Source: Actinomadura pelletieri DSM 43383
Lineage (GTDB): Bacteria > Actinomycetota > Actinomycetes > Streptosporangiales > Streptosporangiaceae
Assembly: GCF_003634705.1 (NCBI RefSeq)
Contig: NZ_RBWU01000007.1
Span: 310,001 to 374,000 of the forward strand
Length of the DNA: 64,000 nt
Direction: 5' to 3'
This document shows, in pieces, positions 8,462 through 17,395 of the stretch (its first letter is position 1; each line of letters opens with the position of its first letter). Position numbers and translations under genes: made by a program. The notes beneath the pieces were generated by a model. That model ran no database searches. It was given only the letters and a program-made list of their open reading frames with translations, and was not told the origin of the DNA.

Positions 8462-9544
8462 ATGGCCTCGCCCTATATAGAGATCCCGGTCGGGGATCGG
8501 CTCGTCAAGGTGTCCAACCCCGACAAGGTCTACTTTCCCGAGCACGGCTACACCAAGCGGCAGCTCGTGGAGTACTACGTGGCCGTGGGGGAGGGGATCC
8601 TGCGCGCCACCCGTGACCGTCCGACGACGCTGGAGCGCTGGCCCGCGGGCGTCTTCGAGGGCGCCCGGATGGCCACCCGGGAGGACTACGCGCGCGGCCA
8701 GGCGGGCATGGGCGGCGGGAAGTCGGACGCGTTCTACCAGAAGCGCGTCCCCAAGGGCGCGCCCGACTGGGTGCACACGTCCCGGATCGCGTTCCCCAGC
8801 GGCCGTTCCGCCGACGAGGTCTGCCCGACGGAGGTCGCCGTCATCGCCTGGGCCGCCAACCTCGGCACGCTGACGTTCCATCCGTGGCCCGTCCGGGACG
8901 GCGACGTCGATCATCCGGACGAGCTGCGCATCGACCTCGACCCGCAGCCCGGCACCGACTTCTCCGACGCCGTCCGCGTCGCCCTCGGCCCCGCCCGCGA
9001 CCTGCTGGTGGAGCTGGGCCTCACCGGCTTCGTCAAGACGTCCGGCAAGGGCGGGGTGCACATCTACGTTCGGATCGAGCCCCGCTGGACGTTCACCGAG
9101 GTCCGCCGGGCCGCCCTGGCCTTCGGCCGAGAGGTGGAGCGCCGCGCCCCCTCCGAGGTCACCACGAAATGGTGGAAAGAAGAAAGGGGGGAACAAATAT
9201 TTATCGACTACAACCAGAATGCGCGTGACAGGACGATCGCGTCCGCCTACAGCGTGCGCCCGGCCCCGCACGCCCCCGTCTCGGCTCCCGTCACCTGGGA
9301 CGAACTGGCCGACGTGGATCCGCACGACTTCACGATCGCCACCATGCCCGCCCGCTTCGCCGAGGTGGGCGACCTGCACGCCGCGATCGACGACGAGTCG
9401 TTCTCCATCGAGGGCCTCCTCGACCTCGCCGACCGCGACGAACGCGACCACGGCCTGGGCGACATGCCGTACCCGCCCAACTACCCGAAGATGCCGGGCG
9501 AGCCGAAACGCGTGCAGCCCAGCAAGGACACCGACAACCGCTGA
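8462..9544 (+). CDS. LigD-type DNA polymerase (archaeo-eukaryotic primase fold)
   Basis: Stand-alone homologue of the polymerase domain of LigD, expected to extend or fill DNA ends (often with ribonucleotides) during non-homologous end joining. The catalytic DxD is D158/D160 in RIDLDPQPG. The nucleotide-binding motif is FVKTSGKGGVHIYV, and the third motif is IFIDYNQNARDRTIASAYS. There is no ligase or nuclease domain fused; an ATP-dependent ligase gene lies separately at 22.8-23.9 kb. No Ku gene is in the window. A stretch at 9175-9200 (GAAAGAAGAAAGGGGG...) is much more AT/purine-rich than its surroundings but falls in the conserved KWWKEERGEQIF region. Confidence 0.92.
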   Translation: MASPYIEIPVGDRLVKVSNPDKVYFPEHGYTKRQLVEYYVAVGEGILRATRDRPTTLERWPAGVFEGARMATREDYARGQAGMGGGKSDAFYQKRVPKGAPDWVHTSRIAFPSGRSADEVCPTEVAVIAWAANLGTLTFHPWPVRDGDVDHPDELRIDLDPQPGTDFSDAVRVALGPARDLLVELGLTGFVKTSGKGGVHIYVRIEPRWTFTEVRRAALAFGREVERRAPSEVTTKWWKEERGEQIFIDYNQNARDRTIASAYSVRPAPHAPVSAPVTWDELADVDPHDFTIATMPARFAEVGDLHAAIDDESFSIEGLLDLADRDERDHGLGDMPYPPNYPKMPGEPKRVQPSKDTDNR

Positions 9545-9804
9545 CCGGGGCGGTCGAGTGATCGGCGAGCCGCGACCGATGCCTCCTCCGCGCCACTGCG
9601 ACGTCCCCATGCGGTCGGGTTCTCATGCCGAATTCACCTGGCCGATGTCGGACGATTCCGGTGCCGCCGTATGAGCTGGACGCTGTGCGTTGTGCAGCAA
9701 ATCGGCCGGTATTTGTCCCTATTCGCCATTGCCGAAGTCATTTAGCGTGCTGATCGTCCGACGAATGATCGGGCTTGCCGTCGACGTCTCCCAGAAGGAG
9801 CATG

Positions 9805-11499
9805 ATGGACCAGCCGCACAACGGCTCTTCTCGCCGGAAGTTCTTGGGCATGGCCGCTTCCGCCACTCTGCTGCAGGTCATGACCGGTGTCGTTCCGGCC
9901 GACGCGGCGACCGCGCCCACCGGTCTTGCCGCCGGTTCGCCGACCGGTCTCCGGAAGCCGCCCGGCGGGAAGGGCGGCGGCCGGACCGTCGCGATCCTCG
10001 GCGCCGGTGTCGGCGGGCTCACCGCCGCGCTGAAGTTCGCCGAGGCGGGCTACGGGGTGACCGTTCTCGAGGCACAGGGGCGCGTCGGCGGACGCAACCT
10101 CACCGCCCGGCGCGGGGACACGATCACCGAGGTTTGGGAGGACGGATCGGTCCGCACCCAGAAATGCCGGTTCGATCGCGGCCTGTACGCCAACCTCGGC
10201 CCGGCGCGCGTTTCCTACGAGCATCAGCGTGTCATCGGAATGTGCCGCAGACTCGGCGTCCCGCTCGAACCGTATCTGGTGCGGACCGCCGCGAACCTGT
10301 ACCAGACCGACAGGGTGTGGCGGCGGGCGCCCGTATCCAACGGCCGGATTTCCAACGATGTCCGCGGATATGTCGCCCAGCTCGCGGCGGCGGCCGTGAA
10401 GAAGGGGTTGCTCGACGACGGCGGACTCGACGGCGTCCAGCGTGACAGGCTGCTGGGCCTGCTGGCCGCGTTCGGTGATCTCGACACGCAGGACCATGTC
10501 TACAAGGGGTCCTTACGCTCGGGGGTGGCCCAGGCGCCCAGCGTTCCGACCTGGGCAGAGAAGATCGTCCCGCTGTCGCTTTCCGACATCGTGGAAAGTG
10601 GATTCTGGGAGCAGCGGTTCTGGGACGAACTCGAGTACGGCTACCAGCCGACGTTGTTCCAACCTGTCGGCGGAATGGACGGGATCGTCCGTGCCATGGC
10701 GTCCGCGCTGCCCGCCGGGACCATCACCCTCAACGCCCCGGTGCACGCGATCAGATCCGGCGAGGACGGGGTGCGGGTCGCGTGGAAGGACGCCGACGGC
10801 GAACACGATCGGCGGTTCGACTACTGCCTGAGCAGCATCCCCGTGCCGGTCCTGCGGCAGAGCGTCCGGCTCAAGGGATTCTCCCGCGACTTCGAGCGCG
10901 CCGTCGCCAACGTCGAGTTCGCGCCGGGGTGCAAGATGGGCTGGCAGGCGAACCGGCGGTTCTGGGAGTCGGAGAAGAACCGGATCTACGGTGGCGTCAG
11001 CTGGGTCGACGATGAAATCCGGCAGATCTGGTATCCGTCCGACGACCATTTCTCCGCGACCGGCAAGGGCATCCTGATCGGCGCCTACTGTGCCTACGCC
11101 AACGGGGCGAAGTTCGGCGCCCGCTCCCACGCCGAGCGCCTGAAGGCGGCGCGGGCGGCCGGGGCGAGGCTGCACCGCGAGTTCGCCGACCGGTCCGTCG
11201 TCCCGGACCGGCAGGGCCTCACCGTCGCCTGGCACAAGGTGCCCTACCAGCTCGGCGTCTGGGCCCACTGGGACCGCGGCGTCCCCGAGCACCGGGAGAT
11301 GTACGAGACCCTGATCAACGTCCAGGGGCACGGCAACGTCATGGTGATCGGCGACCAGGTCTGCCCCCTGCCCGGCTGGCAGGAGGGCGCGATGATGTCG
11401 GCGGAGTGGGCCTTCGAGATGATCCACGGTGACCGGCGCGGCACCCGCGCGACCGTCCGCCGGGCCCCGGACTCCCGGAGCGTGACGGCCGGCCGCTGA
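9805..11499 (+). CDS. Tat-exported flavin amine oxidase (L-amino-acid oxidase-like)
   Basis: Predicted exported FAD oxidase that deaminates an amine or L-amino acid with O2, giving H2O2; the substrate is not readable. The N terminus is a twin-arginine signal (SSRRKFLGMAASATLL) ending near PADAA. The FAD fold follows (VAILGAGVGGLTAALKFAE, VTVLEAQGRVGGRN), and the C-terminal FAD segment is NVMVIGDQVCPLPGWQEGAM. Length is 564 residues. AGAAGGAG ends four bases before ATG 9805; ATG 9802 is one codon earlier but too close to it. The 260-base region upstream is less GC-rich than the genes and probably holds its promoter. It converges with the X-Pro peptidase gene. Confidence 0.87.
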   Translation: MDQPHNGSSRRKFLGMAASATLLQVMTGVVPADAATAPTGLAAGSPTGLRKPPGGKGGGRTVAILGAGVGGLTAALKFAEAGYGVTVLEAQGRVGGRNLTARRGDTITEVWEDGSVRTQKCRFDRGLYANLGPARVSYEHQRVIGMCRRLGVPLEPYLVRTAANLYQTDRVWRRAPVSNGRISNDVRGYVAQLAAAAVKKGLLDDGGLDGVQRDRLLGLLAAFGDLDTQDHVYKGSLRSGVAQAPSVPTWAEKIVPLSLSDIVESGFWEQRFWDELEYGYQPTLFQPVGGMDGIVRAMASALPAGTITLNAPVHAIRSGEDGVRVAWKDADGEHDRRFDYCLSSIPVPVLRQSVRLKGFSRDFERAVANVEFAPGCKMGWQANRRFWESEKNRIYGGVSWVDDEIRQIWYPSDDHFSATGKGILIGAYCAYANGAKFGARSHAERLKAARAAGARLHREFADRSVVPDRQGLTVAWHKVPYQLGVWAHWDRGVPEHREMYETLINVQGHGNVMVIGDQVCPLPGWQEGAMMSAEWAFEMIHGDRRGTRATVRRAPDSRSVTAGR

Positions 11500-11519
11500 G
11501 CCCACGCGTCCGGCACGGC

Positions 11520-11551
11520 GAGGCCGCCGCCCCCTCGGGGACGGCGGCCTC
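11520..11551. terminator. bidirectional hairpin between convergent genes
   Basis: A perfect 10-bp stem GAGGCCGCCG / CGGCGGCCTC (11520-11529 and 11542-11551). The loop itself can pair CCCC with GGGG. It sits between the stops of the amine oxidase (11499) and the X-Pro peptidase (11561). There is no T-run, as is common for actinomycete terminators. Confidence 0.75.
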
Positions 11552-11560
11552 CTCACGTGA

Positions 11561-13525
11561 TCAGTGGAACCTGCGTTCCTGGACGGGAAGCGTCACCTCG
11601 GACGGCCCCCGCCACGTTCCCCTCGGCCGCGGGACGAGCGCCGCGGCGTCGTCGCCCTCGACCAACGGGATGTTGACGGAACTGTTGTGCAGGTCGACCG
11701 TCACCACGGCTCCGGTCGGCGTCTCGGTGTTGTAGTCGGAGTCCGTCCCGGCGAGGATCAAGCCCAGCCGGTGCCCCTTCTTCAACACGTACTCCTGGCT
11801 GAGCGTCTCCCACCGGACGTCGTAGTAACGGCCCGGTTTCAGCGGCGTCGGACTGCTCAGCGACTGGTCGTTCTGGGCGTCGAGCCAGCCGCGCGCGACC
11901 ACGTTCACCGCCGACCGCACGGTGGTGACCTGCGTCTGCTTGTAGCAGGCGTCGTCGGCGGGGATGCTCTCACCGTGGCAGTCCTCGGTGTTGAGGGTCC
12001 GCACGCCCGAGCCGGTGCCGAGGTAGTCGACGCGGGTGTCGTCGCCGTAGTCGACGAGCAGCGCGGTGAGGTTGGACGTGGGCTTGTCCAGTTTGATGCG
12101 CAGGCTCGCCTCCGGCGTCCCGGACAGGCGGGACGTCCACTGCATGGGGCCCGACACGAACGCGGCCCGGTACGGCCGCGCCGTCCCCGGCGAGCTGACC
12201 ATGTCGCCCTCCGGGTAGCCGGTGCGGTTCGGCCCGAGCGCGTCGGTGAACGTGACGGTCGAGCCCTCCGGGGCCCGCCCGATGCCGAACGTGCCGTCCT
12301 CGAGGGGCCGCAACTGGATGACGGCGCCGTTCGGGGACGGCCAGTCCGCCTGGGTGATCCACTGGTCGGGGCCGATCTCGATGTCGGCGCGCGGCTCGTC
12401 CATCACCCGGTTGCGGACCTCGTGCAGCTCGTGGTCGAACCACGCGTGCAGGGTCTTCACCCAGTCGTCCCGCCGGATGTCGAACGGGTCGACGTGGCCG
12501 CGCTGCGACAGCCACACCTTCCGCTCGACGCCCTGCCTCGCGAGGGCCTGCCACCACACGGCGAAGTGGTCGTCCTTGACGTTCAGGTCGTTGACGCCGT
12601 GGTAGGCGAACACGCTGGCGCGGACGTTGCCGACGTTGCCGATGGTGCCGTCCAGGTAGTCGGCGGTCTTCCAGTAGGCGTTGTAGTTGCCGGTCCTGTC
12701 GTCCTGGTCCCTCGCGAGATCGTCGCGGACGGCGGCGCACTTGGCGGGCGGGTCGGTGTCGACGTAGTCGGCGAGCCACTGCTGGTAGCCCGTCCGGTAC
12801 AGGACGCCGTTCATGCGGCTGTAGCGGTACCAGGTGCTGATCGCCGAGATCGGCACGATCGTCTCCAGGCCCTCCACACCGGTCGCGGCGACCCCGTTGG
12901 CGAGCGTCCCGTCGTACGACTTGCCGATCATGGCGGTGCGCCCGGTCGACCAGGTCGCCGCCACCTGGGAACCGTTCGCCCGGTACGCCTTCGCGCGCCC
13001 GTTCAGCCAGTCGACGACGGCCTTCCCGCCGAGGACGTCGGACGGGCCGCCGCTCACCGGGCAGCCGTCCGACTTGGTCGTGCCCACCATGTCCACGGCG
13101 AGGAACGCGTAACCGCGCGGCACGAAGTAGTTGTCGTAGTACAGCGGGAACTTCGTCGGGTTCCCGGCGGCGTCATAGGTCTTGCGCTCGTTCTCGTTGC
13201 CCCGTCCGGCGTTGTCGTAGTACGGGCTCTCGTCCATGATCACCGGCACCTTGAGACCGCTCTGGGTCTCCTTGGGCCGGACGATGTCCACACGGACCCG
13301 GTCGCGCCTGCCGTCACGGTCGCTGTCCACGGTCGACTCGACGTACACGTGCTCGCGGATCGCGTCCTTGTAGGAGAAGACCGGCTGGGTCACACCGCCC
13401 TTCACCACGATTCGGGGAGTCGTCTGCGCCAGGGCCGCCGCCCCGCCCGCCGCGGCGAGCGCCGCGCCGGTGAGCACGGCCACCGTCATCGTCCGCCGGG
13501 TTCGTCTCAGGGATCGCCTGGCCAA
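11561..13525 (-). CDS. secreted Xaa-Pro dipeptidyl-peptidase (CocE/NonD family)
   Basis: Secreted alpha/beta-hydrolase of the S15 family, expected to cleave X-Pro dipeptides from peptide N termini. An N-terminal signal (RRTMTVAVLTGAALAAAGGAAAL, cleavage probably after ALA) precedes the catalytic fold. The nucleophile is in GKSYDGTLANG, the Asp in YHGVNDLNVKDD and the His in SQRGHVDPF; a C-terminal beta-sandwich (from about residue 400) completes the family architecture. Length is 654 residues. The TTG start at 13525 has an excellent AGGAGG six bases upstream; no ATG before the signal is as well placed. It converges with the amine oxidase gene. Confidence 0.92.
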   Translation of the reverse strand: MARRSLRRTRRTMTVAVLTGAALAAAGGAAALAQTTPRIVVKGGVTQPVFSYKDAIREHVYVESTVDSDRDGRRDRVRVDIVRPKETQSGLKVPVIMDESPYYDNAGRGNENERKTYDAAGNPTKFPLYYDNYFVPRGYAFLAVDMVGTTKSDGCPVSGGPSDVLGGKAVVDWLNGRAKAYRANGSQVAATWSTGRTAMIGKSYDGTLANGVAATGVEGLETIVPISAISTWYRYSRMNGVLYRTGYQQWLADYVDTDPPAKCAAVRDDLARDQDDRTGNYNAYWKTADYLDGTIGNVGNVRASVFAYHGVNDLNVKDDHFAVWWQALARQGVERKVWLSQRGHVDPFDIRRDDWVKTLHAWFDHELHEVRNRVMDEPRADIEIGPDQWITQADWPSPNGAVIQLRPLEDGTFGIGRAPEGSTVTFTDALGPNRTGYPEGDMVSSPGTARPYRAAFVSGPMQWTSRLSGTPEASLRIKLDKPTSNLTALLVDYGDDTRVDYLGTGSGVRTLNTEDCHGESIPADDACYKQTQVTTVRSAVNVVARGWLDAQNDQSLSSPTPLKPGRYYDVRWETLSQEYVLKKGHRLGLILAGTDSDYNTETPTGAVVTVDLHNSSVNIPLVEGDDAAALVPRPRGTWRGPSEVTLPVQERRFH

Positions 13526-13828
13526 CCCGCACCTCCTAGAGGAAGGATGATCTCTACGGAGGCACAGGCTCCTCTCCGCCGTACACCCCGTAAAGAGCGG
13601 AACCCGCCCAACCAGTGCCAGATCCTGGCACGCCCAGCCCTTGATTTCCGCGCCCGCCCTCTAGCACCACCCGGCCCGTCCTCGCCATAAAACGGAGGGT
13701 GAGTCCGCATACGGCCAGTGTAGTGGTCGGCGCAGTCGGAAGCGTAGCGAATCGACCACAATTCGCATGTCCGCTTAAGCAGGGGCTACCAGGCGCAATT
13801 CCCCACAGGGAACGAAACGGGGCGTTTT
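13526..13828. promoter_or_regulatory. divergent intergenic region with 15-bp inverted repeat
   Basis: This 303-base gap separates the X-Pro peptidase gene (leftward) from the five-gene VWA/PP2C/kinase operon (rightward). It carries a perfect inverted repeat TGCCAG-ATC-CTGGCA at 13616-13630, a plausible operator. A second half, 13700-13828, is less GC-rich (runs such as GGCGTTTTTT before the TTG at 13829) and probably contains the operon promoter. No small gene is convincing here. Confidence 0.4.
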
Positions 13829-15145
13829 TTGATCACGATCAAGGGGCGGGCGGCCGCCTCGCCCGATCGACTTGACCGCGACGACACGGTGAAACTCCTG
13901 CGCGGCCTGTCCGCGCAGGACCGTCTACGGGGACGGGCACCGCAGCTCGCGCGGCTCGCCGACGATCTGGAGGCGGAGCGAGACCTCGGTCGCTGGGCCG
14001 CCATGGACCTGTACGCCGCGTTCCTGCAGGGCGACACGCTCGGCGAGCGTCCACGGCGGCCCACCCGCCGCAGACTGGGCGGGGCGCTCGACCTGCTGCC
14101 CACTGTGGTGATCTTTCTGCCGATCATGCTTACCTGGTTCGGTCTCTTCAAGGCGACGGCCGCCTACCGCGAAAGCAGAGGAGATCCCGCGCTCACCGGG
14201 AAGTCGTTTCTGGAACAGTGGCAGACTGGTTTCAACGGCCGCCTCGGCGAGCCGTTCTACTTCGACCGGATCGCCCTGTGGACGCTGCTCGCGATCGGCT
14301 TCCTGATCACTGTCTCGCTGGTCCAAGCCGTGACCCGGCGGAGCGCCGACCGTGCCGACGAGCAGGAGCGGGCGCGGCTCTCCCGCGAACTGGCAAGCGC
14401 GATCTTCGCCGCCGACTTCCACCTCAGCCTGTTCCGGATGGACGACGCGTCCCGGGTCGACCACGCCGCGCGGCAACTCGAGGACGCCGCCGACGAGGCG
14501 AGGAAGGCGGGCGCCATCGCGGTCGACCTCCAGAAGCAGGCGCACCAGTCGATGGAACATGCCGAGAAGCTCGCCGCCGCACTGTTGAAGAGCGACGACA
14601 CGGTGCGGACCGCCGCCGAACGGTTGGCGGACAGCGCCGCGGACATCGGCAAGTGCCTGGCCCAGGTCGCCGCCGCGGCGGCCGATCTGTCCAGTTCCTC
14701 GACCGCCGACTCCGAGCGCCTGCGCAAGGCGGTCGCGGAGGCGGCGGTCGAACTGCGCTCCGCGGCGGACGCCGATCGGGAAAGGCTGGGCGACCGCATC
14801 GCCGCCGCCCTCGACACGAGTGGCTCGGCGATTCGCACGGCCCTCGACGACTGGCGGACCGAAGGCGCCATGTACTCCCACCGCCACGAGACCACCGCCG
14901 ACCACCTCGGCCTCATCGTCGGCCGTGTCGAAGAACTGATGGACCGCACGTCCCGCGCGCTCGACACGGTGGCGACCGCCGTCAAGGCCGTGGAGGACCA
15001 GTCCGAGCGGCTCCTCGCCGGTCTCCCGCTCGCCGAGGACCTCACCCGCGCGCTCAACGAGGAGTTCGCCGGGCTCCGCGAGGCGGTGGACCGTCTCCAG
15101 GACGGGTTGGGCCGGGTGGGCGGTCGGAGGCGATGGTTCCGGTGA
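13829..15145 (+). CDS. two-helix membrane protein with long coiled coil (system gene 1)
   Basis: I do not recognise a named family. About 85 soluble residues come first, then two membrane helices: residues 87-108 (LDLLPTVVIFLPIMLTWFGL) and 147-168 (RIALWTLLAIGFLITVSLVQ), with about 38 residues between. From residue 175 to the C terminus (438) the sequence is Ala/Glu/Arg-rich and almost continuously heptad-like, a long coiled coil. The layout is like ZorA/MotA-type stator proteins with a coiled-coil tail, but I see no clear MotA motif, so the likeness is architectural. The TTG start at 13829 is uncertain; a GTG at 13888 is an alternative. It is the first of five tightly packed genes and overlaps the next by 13 bases. 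Confidence 0.75.
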   Translation: MITIKGRAAASPDRLDRDDTVKLLRGLSAQDRLRGRAPQLARLADDLEAERDLGRWAAMDLYAAFLQGDTLGERPRRPTRRRLGGALDLLPTVVIFLPIMLTWFGLFKATAAYRESRGDPALTGKSFLEQWQTGFNGRLGEPFYFDRIALWTLLAIGFLITVSLVQAVTRRSADRADEQERARLSRELASAIFAADFHLSLFRMDDASRVDHAARQLEDAADEARKAGAIAVDLQKQAHQSMEHAEKLAAALLKSDDTVRTAAERLADSAADIGKCLAQVAAAAADLSSSSTADSERLRKAVAEAAVELRSAADADRERLGDRIAAALDTSGSAIRTALDDWRTEGAMYSHRHETTADHLGLIVGRVEELMDRTSRALDTVATAVKAVEDQSERLLAGLPLAEDLTRALNEEFAGLREAVDRLQDGLGRVGGRRRWFR

Positions 15146-15594
15146 ACCTGCGGATGCCCGTCGTCGCCGTCGCCGGATGGCTGTTCGCCGACCTTCTGCT
15201 CGCGTTCGCCATCGTCGTCCTCGGCACGCAGGACCCACCTCCCCGTCCCGTCGCGCGGCCCAAGCCGCCGTCGCGGCAGGCGCTCGAACGCAGGTTCGTC
15301 AAGGTCGAGCTCAGACTCGACGCCGACGACGCCGCGAAGGGCCGCCGTTCGGCCGTCGAGGCCCTCCGCCGCGCCGTCCAGGCCGAGCCCGGCCTACGCG
15401 GACGCAAGGCGGGCATCGTGTTGACCTTCGCGGCCCAGCACAACGGTGGCGAGGACTTCGCCCACGACGTCAACGAACTGCTCGGCCGGGCGGACGGCAC
15501 GCTCTTCGCCGACGTCGCCACCCGCGACTTCCAGCTCCTCGGAGCATCCGGCGGGGAAGTGATGCTCAACATCTACCTCTTCCACAAGAACTGA
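15133..15594 (+). CDS. single-helix MotB/ExbD-like membrane protein (system gene 2)
   Basis: Small protein of 153 residues. One N-terminal membrane helix spans residues 8-30 with an acidic residue inside it (GWLFADLLLAFAIVVLG, D20). A Pro-rich linker and a compact C-terminal domain of about 100 residues follow, expected outside the cell. A short N tail, one helix with an Asp at its start, and an outer domain is the plan of MotB, ExbD and ZorB, where that Asp carries protons. Homology is not proven by eye. ATG 15133 overlaps gene 1 by 13 bases; GTG 15142 would give a classic 4-base GTGA overlap and is equally possible. Translation is probably coupled to gene 1. Confidence 0.72.
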   Translation: MVPVNLRMPVVAVAGWLFADLLLAFAIVVLGTQDPPPRPVARPKPPSRQALERRFVKVELRLDADDAAKGRRSAVEALRRAVQAEPGLRGRKAGIVLTFAAQHNGGEDFAHDVNELLGRADGTLFADVATRDFQLLGASGGEVMLNIYLFHKN

Positions 15595-15611
15595 CCACGA
15601 GGAGCCCACGG

Positions 15612-16283
15612 ATGACCGAACAGGTTCTCCCCTTCTACCTTGTTTGCGATGAGTCCTGGTCGATGAGCGGTGAGCCCATCGACGCCATCAACGATTCCCT
15701 TCCGAAACTTCACGAGGAGATCGGCAGCAACCCGGTCGTCGCGGACAAGACCCGGTTCTGTCTCATCAGTTTCAGCCAGCAGGCCCAGGTCCTTCTTCCG
15801 CTTTCCGACCTGAGCGAGGTCACGGCGATTCCCAAGCTGACGGCGGATGGCGGTACCTCGTACAGCAGCGCGTTCGATCTTCTCCGCGCGACCATCGAAA
15901 GCGATATCGACCAACTGAAGTCCACCGGACACCAGGTCCTTCGTCCCGCCGTCTTCTTCCTCACCGACGGCCAGCCGAACGACTCCGCCGACTGGGGCGT
16001 GGCGTACCAGCGCGTCATCGACCCGGCATGGGGGCCCCGGCCCAACATCCTCGCGTTCGGTTTCGGTGACGTGGACGGACAGACCCTGCAGCGGATCGCC
16101 ACCGTGCGGGCCTTCATCTCCGATGAATCGATGGAACCGCACCAGGCGTTGAAGGAGTTCGCGAAGTCGTTGATCCGTTCGATCGTCCGGTCCGGTACCT
16201 CCGGTGCCTCGGGTGGCGGAATGAGCCTTGCGATGCCCGACCAGGTTCCCGGCTTCACCACCATTCCGGCCGATGTCGTCTGA
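15612..16283 (+). CDS. TerY-like VWA domain protein (system gene 3)
   Basis: A 223-residue protein that is almost entirely a von Willebrand A domain. The metal-ion-dependent adhesion site is complete: D13, S15 and S17 in CDESWSMSG, the Thr in GGTSYSSA and the Asp in LTDGQPND. The start LPFYLVCDESWSMSGEPI is characteristic of TerY, the VWA protein of tellurium-resistance-type and TerY-P modules. There is no signal or membrane helix, so it is cytosolic, probably a metal-dependent adaptor. GAGGAG is seven bases before ATG 15612. Its stop lies 11 bases inside the phosphatase gene. TerY proteins typically occur with a PP2C phosphatase and a kinase, exactly as here. Confidence 0.9.
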   Translation: MTEQVLPFYLVCDESWSMSGEPIDAINDSLPKLHEEIGSNPVVADKTRFCLISFSQQAQVLLPLSDLSEVTAIPKLTADGGTSYSSAFDLLRATIESDIDQLKSTGHQVLRPAVFFLTDGQPNDSADWGVAYQRVIDPAWGPRPNILAFGFGDVDGQTLQRIATVRAFISDESMEPHQALKEFAKSLIRSIVRSGTSGASGGGMSLAMPDQVPGFTTIPADVV

Positions 16284-17391
16284 TCACCGAGTGCCGGATC
16301 ATTCCGATGACGACTGGCGGCACCGACTTCCGGATCCGCCGCCAACGCGGTCCGGCCCGCCCCCGCTCGGGGGTGAGCCGACCCTTCGGCAGGCGGCCCC
16401 GGCGGCCCCGGTCGGCGCGTCCCCACCGTCCCCTCCGTCCCCACCGTCCCCTCCGTCTCCACCGTCCCCTCCGTGTCCGCCTGCGGGCGAGAACCGTGAG
16501 GAGGTCGTGGCGCCCGCCAGTCCCTCCCTACAGGGTGAGGTGTTCACGAGTCCGCCGACGTATCGCCGGCCGCATCCGAAGGGCGGTGTTCCCCGGGGCC
16601 TTCCGCGTTCGGCCGCTCCGGTGCCCGACATGGTGTTGGACGGCGCGGACTTCGAACGCCTCGTCGTCCGGGCCGCGTCACTGCGCGGGGACGAGCACCG
16701 CTACTACGGTGAGCCGCGGCAGGACTCCGTCGCGCTCTGGCCGTTGACTCTGGCGGGGCGCGACGCGGTCCTGGCGTGCGTCGCGGACGGCGTCGGAAGC
16801 GAGCCGAACTCGCACGAAGGGTCCGCGATGGCCTGCGACCTCCTCCGAGCGGAACTCGAAAGGGACGCCGGAAGCTGGACGTGGGACCACGGCGACGGTT
16901 TCGCGGTCACCGCACGGTGGATCGCCGAAGGGATGATCCACCACGCCCAGCGGCGAGGACTCGCCCCCAAATCGTTCTCCACCACGATCATCGCCGCCGT
17001 CGTCGACCTCGTGCCGACCGATGGGCGCCATCGGTTCGCCTTGATGCGCCTCGGTGACAGCACGGCCTTTCAGCTGCGGGACGGGATGCTCGCCGAGCTT
17101 CCTTCGTTCGGTTCGTCCGATGGGACGATCCTGGACACCGCCACCGACGCGTTGCCGGGCGATCCGCGGGCCGTCCGGACAGCGGTCGGCGAGATCGGCG
17201 TCGGCGAGGCGCTCGTCCTGTGCACGGACGGCCTGTCCAATCCGATGCGCGGCGACGAGGTGAGACAACAGCTCCAGGAATGGTGGGCCCGCGACGATGT
17301 GCCGGGCATCCTGGAGTTCGGCTGGCAGCTCGGGTTCAGGGCGAAGTCCTTCGGTGACGACCGCTCGGCCGTGTGCATCTGGGGGAGATAG
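16273..17391 (+). CDS. PP2C-family Ser/Thr phosphatase (system gene 4)
   Basis: A 372-residue cytosolic phosphatase. The first 110 residues are Pro-rich and end in a Ser-Pro-Pro repeat (about residues 55-72), a probable flexible linker. The PP2C domain follows with metal-binding Asp motifs: QDSVAL in place of the usual E-D, then CVADGVGSE, LCTDGLSN and the terminal GDDRSAVCIWG; LMRLGDSTAF is the GDS motif. All expected acidic ligands can be matched, so it should be active. ATG 16273 overlaps the VWA stop by 11 bases, and the kinase starts 4 bases after its stop. It probably reverses phosphorylation made by that kinase. Confidence 0.9.
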   Translation: MSSDHRVPDHSDDDWRHRLPDPPPTRSGPPPLGGEPTLRQAAPAAPVGASPPSPPSPPSPPSPPSPPCPPAGENREEVVAPASPSLQGEVFTSPPTYRRPHPKGGVPRGLPRSAAPVPDMVLDGADFERLVVRAASLRGDEHRYYGEPRQDSVALWPLTLAGRDAVLACVADGVGSEPNSHEGSAMACDLLRAELERDAGSWTWDHGDGFAVTARWIAEGMIHHAQRRGLAPKSFSTTIIAAVVDLVPTDGRHRFALMRLGDSTAFQLRDGMLAELPSFGSSDGTILDTATDALPGDPRAVRTAVGEIGVGEALVLCTDGLSNPMRGDEVRQQLQEWWARDDVPGILEFGWQLGFRAKSFGDDRSAVCIWGR

Positions 17392-17395
17392 CCGG

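Noticed and set aside
8411..9610. Long msrB frame (533 residues)
   Set aside because: The upstream two thirds are the antisense of the polymerase gene; MsrB is complete from ATG 8410.
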